Origin: CAVYVZ01 sp050748045
GTDB lineage: Bacteria; Acidobacteriota; Vicinamibacteria; Vicinamibacterales; UBA2999
Assembly (NCBI GenBank): GCA_050748045.1
Contig: JBOGIW010000612.1
Location: 1-64,000 of the forward strand
Direction of reading: 5' to 3'
Length of the DNA stretch: 64,000 nucleotides
The notes below the pieces were generated by a model. It worked only from the letters and a program-made list of their open reading frames with translations, ran no database searches and had not been told where the DNA came from. Shown here piece after piece: positions 52,932-61,172 of this stretch. The translations under genes were made by a program, and so were the position numbers. The first letter of the stretch is position 1, and the number at the start of each line of letters is the position of its first letter.

Positions 52932-54709
52932 CCGTCACCAATCGCTTCGAAGCCCGGGCCGCGGCGTCTCCGGAGGCCGTTGCGCTGATCGCCAACGATC
53001 GGACGTGCACGTATCGCGCCCTCAACGCGCGGGCCAATCGGCTGGCGTGGCATCTCCGCGAGCGCGGCGTCGGACCGGAGACGATTGTCGGCATCTGCAT
53101 CCCACGAAGCATCGATTTCGTCGTGGCGCTGCTCGCGGTCGCGAAAGCCGGGGGTGCGTACCTCGCCATCGACGTCGATCATCCACGCCAGCGAGCCGAG
53201 TGGATGCTGCGCGACACCGGCGCGCGTCTTCTCCTGGCGACGGCCGACACCCGCGGACTGGTCTGCGCGGCGCCCGTGATCGTGCTGACCGAGCTCGATG
53301 AGGTCCTGGACCATCAGCGCCACGACAATCCGGCCTCGCCTGCCAGCCCCGATGGCCTCTTCAAGGTCGTTTATACGTCGGGCAGTACAGGTCGACCCAA
53401 AGGCGTGCTGGTGCCGATGCGGGCCGTCCTGCACCGACTCGATGCGATGGCGGCCCGCTTCCCGTTCGTCAACGGCGATGTTGCGCTGCTCCATCGATCG
53501 TCGATGATCGCCGGATCGTCGTGGGATGCGCTCGGCCCGCTCATCGCCGGCGTGCCGACGCTCGTGATGCCCACGTTCGACCCGATGGATGCCGCCGTGT
53601 GGGAGCTGGTTGCGAGGACGCGTGTCTCGCATCTCGCCGCCGGACCATCCTTGTGGCACCTCATCCTGACCATGGCGGAGCGGTCGGCCGTCCGCTGGGA
53701 TGCGCTGCGCATGGTAATCGTCGGCGGCGAGCGTGCCAGCCGCAAGCTCGTGACACGTTTCGCTCGCGCCTTCCCGCACGCGTCTCTCGTCAACATCTAT
53801 GGGCTGACCGAGAGCATCTATCCGTGCGGCTGCGACGCAACGCTCACCGCCGCCTGCGGATCGTACGTTCCGGCGGGAGGGCCGTTCCCGGACGTGTCCG
53901 TCGCCGTCGTCGACGACGCCGGACGCGCGCAGCCCCATGGTACGTCCGGACATATCTGCCTCGCAGGCCCGGGCACGGCACGCGGATATCTGCACGCGCC
54001 GAGCCTCACCGCAGAGAAATTCGCCCCTAATCCCTCGGGCGCCACGCCCGGCGAGCGCATGTTCAGGACCGGTGACCGGGGCCGGTGGCGCGCCGACGGG
54101 GTGCTCGAGGTGCTCGGCCGCCGCGACAATCAGGTGAAGGTGCGCGGAACACGCGTCGAGCTCGCCGAAGTAGAAGCGGTGCTGTCGGCGTCGCCCGGCG
54201 TCAGCGAAGCGGCCGTCACGAGCCACACGGCGGACGAGGGCGAATCGCGCATCGTCGGATACGTCGTGCCCGAGCCTGGCGTGTCGATTTCCATCCGCGA
54301 GCTGCGCGCGTCACTTGCACGCGCGCTGCCGGCGGGGGCCGTTCCCGCGGCGTTCGTCGTGCTCGCAGAGATGCCGATCACCTCACAGGGCAAGGTCGAT
54401 CGCGCGCGGCTGCCGGCGCCGGCGACCACGGGGGCCGACGACAGACACAGCGGCCCGGCGCCGCGCACGAACACCGAACGGGCCATTGCCCGGATCTGGC
54501 GGGAGCTGCTGAACGTACCTCAGGTCGGTGTGCACGACGACTTCATCAGTCTCGGCGGCACGTCGCTGGCCGGCATGTACGTCGCGTCGCGGATCCGCCA
54601 GGAGTTCGGAATCAGTTTGTCGTTTGATACGGTGCTCGGCGCACCGGGACTCGACGCGCTCGCCTCGTATGTCGACGCCGCGCAGGAGCGGAAGGCCCAC
54701 GGCGCATGA
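52928..54709 (+). CDS. Stand-alone NRPS A-T didomain with atypical substrate pocket
   Basis: A 593-residue adenylation-carrier protein. Core motifs include FKVVYTSGSTGRPKGV, a YGLTE in place of YGPTE, RTGDRGRWRADGVLE and SQGKVDR. The segment that normally carries Asp235, which binds the substrate alpha-amino group, reads SSMIAGSSWDALGPL: Ala stands where Asp is expected while the Trp is kept. That points to a substrate lacking a normal alpha-amino group or to unusual binding. The carrier Ser lies in SLGGTSLAG. There is no condensation domain. It overlaps both neighbours as ATGA (LanB-like before, GNAT after), so these three probably form one functional unit that activates, transfers and acylates a building block. 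Confidence 0.9.
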   Translation: MTVTNRFEARAAASPEAVALIANDRTCTYRALNARANRLAWHLRERGVGPETIVGICIPRSIDFVVALLAVAKAGGAYLAIDVDHPRQRAEWMLRDTGARLLLATADTRGLVCAAPVIVLTELDEVLDHQRHDNPASPASPDGLFKVVYTSGSTGRPKGVLVPMRAVLHRLDAMAARFPFVNGDVALLHRSSMIAGSSWDALGPLIAGVPTLVMPTFDPMDAAVWELVARTRVSHLAAGPSLWHLILTMAERSAVRWDALRMVIVGGERASRKLVTRFARAFPHASLVNIYGLTESIYPCGCDATLTAACGSYVPAGGPFPDVSVAVVDDAGRAQPHGTSGHICLAGPGTARGYLHAPSLTAEKFAPNPSGATPGERMFRTGDRGRWRADGVLEVLGRRDNQVKVRGTRVELAEVEAVLSASPGVSEAAVTSHTADEGESRIVGYVVPEPGVSISIRELRASLARALPAGAVPAAFVVLAEMPITSQGKVDRARLPAPATTGADDRHSGPAPRTNTERAIARIWRELLNVPQVGVHDDFISLGGTSLAGMYVASRIRQEFGISLSFDTVLGAPGLDALASYVDAAQERKAHGA

Positions 54710-55587
54710 TCGCGAATCCCTCTGCTGAACATCAGGAGGCCGCGTGCGCGCCGGCTGTTCTTTCCGGCGCCGGCGAGCTGACCTGTCGCGATCTCAGGAG
54801 CCACCAGGACCTGGAGAGCGCGGCCGCGCTGGAAACCGAGATCTGGGGGTACACGGATCGTCTCGACGCGCTGCCACCCTCGCTTCTCTCGGCCTCGATC
54901 CGCGTCGGGGGCCTCCTGCTGGGCGCGTTCGACGCGGATCGCCTCGTGGGATTCGTCTACTCGTTTCCCGCGATTCGGAACGGCGAGACGATCCACTGGT
55001 CGCATCGGCTTGGCGTCGCAGAAGCATACAGGAGCACGGGCGTCGGGCACTGGTTGAAGCTGGAGCAGCGGAGGCGTGTGGCCGCGCTCGGTCTCAACCT
55101 CGTTGCCTGGACCTACGACCCTATGCTGGCGGCGAACGCGCACCTGAACCTGACGAAATTGCGCGCCACGGCGGCGCGATACGAAACTGACGTGTACGGC
55201 ACCTCGAGCAGCCCGCTGCATGCCGGAATCCCGACGGATCGGCTCGTCGTGGACTGGCGGATCGGCGGCGCGACCGGCGAACCCGACGCGGATCGAAGTC
55301 GTCGGCGCCACACCGCCATCTGCGACGCCCCGGTCGTGAACAGGACGCGACGCGGTCGCGTCTGGCCTGCATGCGCCGCCCTCGAGCTCTCGTGTCCGTC
55401 AGATACCGTGCGCGTCGAGATTCCACTCGGGTTCACCCAGATGCTGCGCCGCGATCGCGGGCTGGCGCTGCAGTGGCGACTGGCGACGCGCGCGGTCTTC
55501 ACGACGTATTTCGGTGCCGGATTCACTGCGGTCGACTTCGCCGTCTGTCGCGACCGCGGGCTCGGATGGTACCTGTTGACGCGCTGA
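54706..55587 (+). CDS. GNAT-superfamily acyltransferase (COG3375-like)
   Basis: Predicted acyl-CoA or acyl-carrier dependent N-acyltransferase of 293 residues. The GNAT core is visible (LVGFVYSFPAIRNGETIHWS, then HRLGVAEAYRSTGVGHWLKL with the pyrophosphate-binding R-x-x-G-x-G-like turn). The family-specific AWTYDPMLAANAHLNLTKL, TDVYGTSSSPLHAG and PTDRLVVDW identify the uncharacterised COG3375-type group. The C-terminal 100 residues are family-specific. Coupled by ATGA to the A-T protein. It may move the A-T-loaded acyl group onto an amine, or cap a product; no substrate can be read from sequence. Confidence 0.85.
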   Translation: MIANPSAEHQEAACAPAVLSGAGELTCRDLRSHQDLESAAALETEIWGYTDRLDALPPSLLSASIRVGGLLLGAFDADRLVGFVYSFPAIRNGETIHWSHRLGVAEAYRSTGVGHWLKLEQRRRVAALGLNLVAWTYDPMLAANAHLNLTKLRATAARYETDVYGTSSSPLHAGIPTDRLVVDWRIGGATGEPDADRSRRRHTAICDAPVVNRTRRGRVWPACAALELSCPSDTVRVEIPLGFTQMLRRDRGLALQWRLATRAVFTTYFGAGFTAVDFAVCRDRGLGWYLLTR

Positions 55588-55625
55588 CTTCCGTCGCGAC
55601 CGACGCATCCGTAGGAGTGCCGTGC

Positions 55626-58439
55626 ATGACCGTGCCGCCGCAGGACGGGCGTGAGCCCGAGCGAGAGTGTGACATCGCCGTGATCGGCATGGCCGGGAGG
55701 TTTCCCGGCGCAAGGGACGTCGACGAGCTGTGGCGCAATCTCTCGAACGGCGTCGAGTCGATTTCGGAACTGACGTCGTCGGACCTCGTCCAGGCCGGCG
55801 TGCCGCGAGCGGACCTCGAGCATCCCAACTATGTCCGCGCGCGCGGGCTGCTGGCGGACGCCGAGTGCTTCGACGCGGCGTTCTTCGGAGTCACGCCGGC
55901 GGAAGCCACGGTCATGGACCCGCAGCACCGCCTGCTGCTGGAGTGTGCATGGGCGGCACTGGAGCACGCGGGGTACGCCCCGGACAGCGTCCCAGGGGTC
56001 GTCGGCGTCTACGCCGGCGCGAGTGCCAGCGATCACCGCGCCAGGCTGGGATCTCGCCCCGAGCTATGCGATCTCCTCGGCGGCTACCTGGTGCAGGTTG
56101 GCAACGACGTCGATTTCCTCACGACGCGGATCTCGTACAAGCTGAACCTCAAGGGACCGAGCATCGCGGTGCAGACATCGTGCTCGACCTCCCTCGTCGT
56201 CGTCCATCTCGCATGCCAGGCCCTGTTGAACGGCGAGTGCGACCTGGCGCTGGCGGGCGGCGTGAACGTATCGACCCTGCGGCGCATCGGCTATCTCTAT
56301 CAGGAGGCCGGGATTCGATCGCCCGACGGACACTGCCGGCCGTTCGACGCAGGCGCGAAGGGAATGGTCAGCGGTGCAGGGCTCGGCCTGGTGGTGATCA
56401 AGCCGTTGCGCGCCGCGCGGCGCGACCGCGATTTCGTTCACGCGGTCATCAAGGGTTCCGCCGTGAACAATGACGGCCGCGCAAAGGTGAGCTACACGGC
56501 GCCGAGCGTGGACGGGCAGGCCACGGCCATTCGCGAGGCGCTGTCATGGGCCGCCGTCGATCCCGCGACGATCGGCTATGTCGAAGCGCACGGCACCGGC
56601 ACGCATCTCGGCGATCCCATCGAGATCGCGGCGCTCACCGACGTCTTTCGCGCCTCCACCTCGCGGCGCTCGAAGTGCCCCGTCGGGTCGATCAAGGCGA
56701 ACATCGGCCACCTGTCGGCCGCGGCGGGCGTCGCCGGCCTCATCAAGACGATTCTGATCCTGAAACATGGATGCGTCCCCCCGAACCCGTACTTCCGGGC
56801 GCCGAATCCGGAAGCGCGGCTCGACGAGAGTCCCTTCTACGTCAACCAGGGGGCGGTGGACTGGCCGGCGACGGCCCATCCGCGCCGCGCCCTGGTCAGC
56901 GCCCTCGGCATTGGCGGCACGAATGCGCACTTGGTGCTCGAGGAAGCACCGGTGCACGCGCCGACAACCCCCTCGAACACCTGGCACGTCCTGACTTTGT
57001 CTGCCCGCACGGCATCGGCTCTCGATGCGATGACCCAGAACCTCTCGGGGCACCTCACCTCCGCGGCTGCGCCCTCGTTGCCGGATCTCGCCCACACGCT
57101 CCACGCTGGTCGGACCGGCTTTTCCTACCGCCGCGCGATCACATGCCGCGACATCGACGGTGCCGTGCGGGCGCTTCGCGGTGAGGAGGGCGCACGTGCA
57201 TGGACGGGCGTCGCCTCGGAGGAGCCTCCGCCCGCCGCATTCATGTTTCCTGGCGTCGGCACGCAGTACGTGGGCATGGCGGCGGAGCTGTACCGCGAAG
57301 ATGCGCTGTTCCGACAGGAGCTGGATCGATGTTTCGACGTCCTCGCTCGTCACTCGGACGTGAACTTCCGGGACGTGCTCTACCGGCCTGACTCCCAGAC
57401 CGATCCCACGACGATCGATCGCGCTGTCGTCGTGAATCCGCTCGTGTTCGCCGTCGCCTATGGCGTCGCGATCCGCTGGACGCAGTGCGGAATTCGTCCG
57501 GCCGCGCTCATCGGCCACAGCCTGGGCGAGTACGCAGCCGCCACGCTGGCGGGCGTGTTCACGCTCGAGCATGCGCTCGAGCTCATGTTGACGCGCGGCC
57601 GCCTCATCGAGCGCGTCCCTCCTGGCGCGATGCTCGCGGTACCTCTCTCCGAGGAGGAGACGCTTCCGTATCTCAACGACGACGTCTCGCTTGCATCCGT
57701 GAACGCGCCGACGGCGTGCATCCTGTCGGGGGCGCCTGCGGCAATCGCCGCAGTCGAGGCCGCACTGCACCAGCGTGGCACCGCGTGCCGGGCGCTGCGC
57801 TTCCCTCACGCTCCTCATTCCGCGATGATGGACCCCATCCTTGGCGAGTTCGCCGACCACGTTCGCGCGGCGGCACCGAAAGCTCCACGAATTCCACTGG
57901 TGTCGAGCGTCACCGGCACGTGGATCACGCCCGCGCAGGCTGAGGACCCGCACTACTGGGCCTCGCACCTTCGCCGCACGGTACGATTCGCCGAAGGACT
58001 TCGGTGCGTGTTGAGCAATCCGCGGCAGCTCCTCATCGAGATGGGGCCCGGCCGCAGCCTGAGCCGGCTCGTGAAGCGGCAGGGGGCGGGCGCGGCCAAA
58101 CGACAGGTCATCCCCACGCTTTGCGCACCCGACGATGACACACCCGATCGGGAGCTGTTCGCGCGCGGGCTCGCCCGCTGCTGGGCGGCTGGCGTGCGGG
58201 TCGAGTGGACGCACTACACCGGCGCCGAGCCGCGGTACCGCGTGCCGCTGCCGACGTATCCATTCGAGCGAACGCGGTATGCGCTCGAGACCAGCACGGG
58301 CGCGCCCTCGCCAAGCGATGCGAGCGGCCATACCGCGCGCACGGCCGACGATCGAGGGGCGCCTGGGTCGGATCTGGAACGCGTCATCACCGACCAGCTT
58401 CGTCTGATGTCGGCGCAGCTCGACGCACTCCAGGGCTGA
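55626..58439 (+). CDS. Type I PKS protein KS-AT without its own ACP
   Basis: Polyketide synthase of 937 residues. The KS has its Cys near 184 in QTSCSTSLV and the two His in EAHGTGTHLGDP and NIGHLSAAAG. The AT has GHSLGEYAAA near 630 and PHAPHSAMM near 728, most like malonyl-specific ATs (HAFH) but with Pro. It stops after the AT without KR, DH or ACP. The last residues, DLERVITDQLRLMSAQL, nearly repeat a linker in the hybrid protein at 35161, whose ACP and aminotransferase are missing here. The two proteins thus look like one split KS-AT / ACP-AMT module that makes a beta-amino acid unit. Start ATG at 55626 follows AGGAG. Confidence 0.94.
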   Translation: MTVPPQDGREPERECDIAVIGMAGRFPGARDVDELWRNLSNGVESISELTSSDLVQAGVPRADLEHPNYVRARGLLADAECFDAAFFGVTPAEATVMDPQHRLLLECAWAALEHAGYAPDSVPGVVGVYAGASASDHRARLGSRPELCDLLGGYLVQVGNDVDFLTTRISYKLNLKGPSIAVQTSCSTSLVVVHLACQALLNGECDLALAGGVNVSTLRRIGYLYQEAGIRSPDGHCRPFDAGAKGMVSGAGLGLVVIKPLRAARRDRDFVHAVIKGSAVNNDGRAKVSYTAPSVDGQATAIREALSWAAVDPATIGYVEAHGTGTHLGDPIEIAALTDVFRASTSRRSKCPVGSIKANIGHLSAAAGVAGLIKTILILKHGCVPPNPYFRAPNPEARLDESPFYVNQGAVDWPATAHPRRALVSALGIGGTNAHLVLEEAPVHAPTTPSNTWHVLTLSARTASALDAMTQNLSGHLTSAAAPSLPDLAHTLHAGRTGFSYRRAITCRDIDGAVRALRGEEGARAWTGVASEEPPPAAFMFPGVGTQYVGMAAELYREDALFRQELDRCFDVLARHSDVNFRDVLYRPDSQTDPTTIDRAVVVNPLVFAVAYGVAIRWTQCGIRPAALIGHSLGEYAAATLAGVFTLEHALELMLTRGRLIERVPPGAMLAVPLSEEETLPYLNDDVSLASVNAPTACILSGAPAAIAAVEAALHQRGTACRALRFPHAPHSAMMDPILGEFADHVRAAAPKAPRIPLVSSVTGTWITPAQAEDPHYWASHLRRTVRFAEGLRCVLSNPRQLLIEMGPGRSLSRLVKRQGAGAAKRQVIPTLCAPDDDTPDRELFARGLARCWAAGVRVEWTHYTGAEPRYRVPLPTYPFERTRYALETSTGAPSPSDASGHTARTADDRGAPGSDLERVITDQLRLMSAQLDALQG

Positions 58440-58480
58440 TCGTTCCAGCTCGCCTCGCTCCTTCTCAGCGCGAGAGTTCC

Positions 58481-59908
58481 ATGCCAGACAAGTTCGAAGA
58501 CGAGTGCGGCGTCTTTGGCGTGTACAACCACCCCGGCGCCGTCTCGCTTACCACGATCGGCCTCCTGTCGCTTCAGCATCGCGGGCACGAAAGCGCCGGG
58601 GTGGCGTGCAGCCGCGATGGCGTGCTCCATTGCGTTCGCGCCAAAGGGTGGGTGTCCCACCTCGCCGACCGGCACCTCGGCGGCGTCAGCGGATCCGCCG
58701 CGATCGGGCACGTCAGATACTCGACGTGCGGCGACAGCTCGCTCGCCAACGCCCAGCCTCTCGTCGTGGCCACGCGCGACGGACACCTCGCGCTCTGTCA
58801 CAACGGAAACATTGTGAACGCGCACGACATACGGACGACACTGCGCGATTCGGGCGCGACCTTCGACGGCGACGGCGACACCGAGGTCGTTGCGCGACTG
58901 CTCGCACGACGATGGTCGGAGCTTCCGGAGCACGAGGCGTTCCGCAAGACGTTCGAGATGGTGCGCGGCGCCTACTCGATCGTCGTCCTGACCAGCGATC
59001 GCATGTACGCTCTGCGCGATCCGCTGGGCATTCGTCCGCTGAGTCTCGGCCGCATCGGCGACGCAATCGTGATCAGTTCGGAGACGTGCGGGTTCGATGC
59101 CATTGGCGCCACACACGTGCGCGACATTCGTCCAGGCGAGCTGCTCGTCGTCGGCCGCGCGGGCGTCCGCTCCTTCCAATTCCAGACTCCCGCGCCGCTC
59201 TCCGCGCAATGTGTGTTCGAGTTGATCTACTTCGCCCGGCCCGACAGCGTGACGTTCGGTCACAGCGTCGCGGCGGTGCGCATGGCGCTCGGCCGAAGGC
59301 TCGCCCAGGAGCAGCCAGCCGACGCCGACGTCGTCGTGCCGATTCCCGATTCCGGCCTCTATTGCGGTATCGGCTATGCCCGTGGCACCGGCATCGGATG
59401 CGAGCTGGCGCTCGTTCGCAACGCGCACGTCGGCCGAACCTTCATTCGGCCCGACGTAGCGGAACGGCGCGCCACCATCGCCGCCAAGTACAACGTGATT
59501 CGCGATCTCGTCGCAGGCCGGAGGGTGGCGCTGGTCGATGACTCGCTCGTCCGCGGCTCCACGTGCGAATCCATCGTCGCACGAGTCCGAGAGGCCGGCG
59601 CGCGCGAGGTTCACGTGCGAATCGCGAGTCCGGAAACGATCGGACCGTGCTACTTCGGCGTCGACACACCCGACGAGGGCGACCTCTTCGCAACCGGTCG
59701 ATCGGTCGCGGAGATGGCGCGGCTCCTCGGAGCGGACTCTCTGGCCTTTCTCAGTCTGGATGGACTGCTCCGTGCGGTTGCCGGTGCCACCGGCGGCTAC
59801 TGCTCGGGCTGCTATACCCGCCGATATCCGATCGATCCGGACGCATCGCCGCGGACGGCACGATCCGTGGCGGCGCCGGCCCGTCTGTATACGGCGTGCA
59901 CGAGGTAA
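58481..59908 (+). CDS. purF: Amidophosphoribosyltransferase (PurF family)
   Basis: Glutamine PRPP amidotransferase homologue of 475 residues. The N-terminal DECGVFGV provides the catalytic Cys after removal of a short propeptide, and the glutaminase motifs (SLQHRGHESAG, GHVRYSTCGD, LCHNGNIVN) are intact. The phosphoribosyl half keeps the PRPP loop VALVDDSLVRGST and late Cys residues (GYCSGCYTRRY) that may hold an iron-sulfur cluster. All catalytic parts look functional. No other purine gene is present, and it is embedded between a PKS and an amidase in a coupled operon. It may be a cluster-specific copy, supplying phosphoribosylamine or ammonia, or a resistance copy of a drug target. Confidence 0.92.
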   Translation: MPDKFEDECGVFGVYNHPGAVSLTTIGLLSLQHRGHESAGVACSRDGVLHCVRAKGWVSHLADRHLGGVSGSAAIGHVRYSTCGDSSLANAQPLVVATRDGHLALCHNGNIVNAHDIRTTLRDSGATFDGDGDTEVVARLLARRWSELPEHEAFRKTFEMVRGAYSIVVLTSDRMYALRDPLGIRPLSLGRIGDAIVISSETCGFDAIGATHVRDIRPGELLVVGRAGVRSFQFQTPAPLSAQCVFELIYFARPDSVTFGHSVAAVRMALGRRLAQEQPADADVVVPIPDSGLYCGIGYARGTGIGCELALVRNAHVGRTFIRPDVAERRATIAAKYNVIRDLVAGRRVALVDDSLVRGSTCESIVARVREAGAREVHVRIASPETIGPCYFGVDTPDEGDLFATGRSVAEMARLLGADSLAFLSLDGLLRAVAGATGGYCSGCYTRRYPIDPDASPRTARSVAAPARLYTACTR

Positions 59909-59915
59909 GTCTCGA

Positions 59916-61172
59916 GTGATCGCGGCTCCAGACGACGTGACCGGCGATTGGATCGTCGTGATGACCTGCCACGGCGCCAGCGACGTCATGCGCATGACGC
60001 TGCAGATGCACGGCGATCGCGCGACCGCGTGCCTTGGCGGCTGTGCTTTCGAAGGTCGCGCGAGCGGCTCGCGCCTGGAGCTTCGGACGCCGGATGGTGC
60101 AACACCCGCCGCTCGGATCAGCGGGACCTTCGAGCGGCACGCGTTGTCGGGAGAGTATGTCGTCGGCAAAACGCGCTGGACCTGGTCGGCCACGCGACCC
60201 GCCGGACGTGCCGCAGGGGCGTCGCGGACGCACGTGTTCGCGCCCACAACCTTTCATCGGATGTTTTCCGGATCGATCCCGCCCGCATTGCACATTCGGT
60301 GCGGCGACCGCGTGAAGACCTGGACGCTCGACTCGTCGGGGATCGATGCCGACGGAGCACGGCGATCGCGACCCGGTAACCCTCAAACCGGCCCCTTCTA
60401 CGTCGAGGGGGCCGTTCCCGGTGACACGCTGGCGGTGACCTTCACGCGCATGCGCTTGAACCGCGATACGGCAACGTCGCGACGGAGGATCTGGAAGGAC
60501 GCGGTCACGGCGGCGTATATCGAGAGCCGGCGCCCGCTTGCCGATCCCGACAGCGCGTGGCTGCTCGACCGCGCGAAGGGAGTGGCGCGGCCGGCGCAGC
60601 CGACTCCCGCGCTCGCCGGATATGCGGTGCCGCTCCAGCCGATGCTCGGGTGCGTAGCCGTGGCGCCGCCGTTCGACATGGCGGTCACGTCGCAGCATCC
60701 CGGGACGTTCGGAGGCAACATCGACTATGCCGGCATCCGTGAAGGCGTGACGGTGTACCTGCCGGTGTTTCAGATCGGCGCGCTCCTGTTCATCGGAGAC
60801 GGCCACGCGGCCCAAGGCGACGGCGAGGTCACCGTCAGCGCGCTCGAGACGTCGATGGACGTGGAGTTCGTCGTCGACGTGCTCCCAGGGCGAACGCTGG
60901 CGACACCGTGCGCCGAAGACGCCGAATGCCTGATGGCGATAGGAATCGAGCGATCGCTCACGAGGGCGCTGCAGAGCGCCACCACCGAAATGGCGCGCTG
61001 GCTCGAACGCGACTACGGGCTCGACCGCGAAGAGGCCGCGACGGTGCTAGGGACGGCGCTGCGCTATGACATCGCGCAAGTCGTCAATCCCCATCCGAGC
61101 GTCGTGGCGAAGCTGCCCAAGGCGGTGATGGCCCGGGTCCGCAAACCGCCTGTCAACGGTGAAAGGCGATGA
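59916..61172 (+). CDS. Acetamidase/formamidase-family protein with N-terminal extra domain
   Basis: A 418-residue protein. From about residue 100 onward it matches the FmdA/AmdA family that hydrolyses short amides: GNPQTGPFYVEGAVPGDTL, LGCVAVAPPFD, GTFGGNIDYAGIREG and the metal-site GDGHAAQGDGEV. The first 95 residues form a separate small beta-rich domain (VMTCHGASDVMRMTLQMHGD, then GTFERHALSGEY) not typical of the family. The start is the GTG at 59916, eight bases after the purF stop. Together with PurF it suggests ammonia or amide chemistry in the pathway. Stop and next start overlap as ATGA. Confidence 0.87.
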   Translation: MIAAPDDVTGDWIVVMTCHGASDVMRMTLQMHGDRATACLGGCAFEGRASGSRLELRTPDGATPAARISGTFERHALSGEYVVGKTRWTWSATRPAGRAAGASRTHVFAPTTFHRMFSGSIPPALHIRCGDRVKTWTLDSSGIDADGARRSRPGNPQTGPFYVEGAVPGDTLAVTFTRMRLNRDTATSRRRIWKDAVTAAYIESRRPLADPDSAWLLDRAKGVARPAQPTPALAGYAVPLQPMLGCVAVAPPFDMAVTSQHPGTFGGNIDYAGIREGVTVYLPVFQIGALLFIGDGHAAQGDGEVTVSALETSMDVEFVVDVLPGRTLATPCAEDAECLMAIGIERSLTRALQSATTEMARWLERDYGLDREEAATVLGTALRYDIAQVVNPHPSVVAKLPKAVMARVRKPPVNGERR

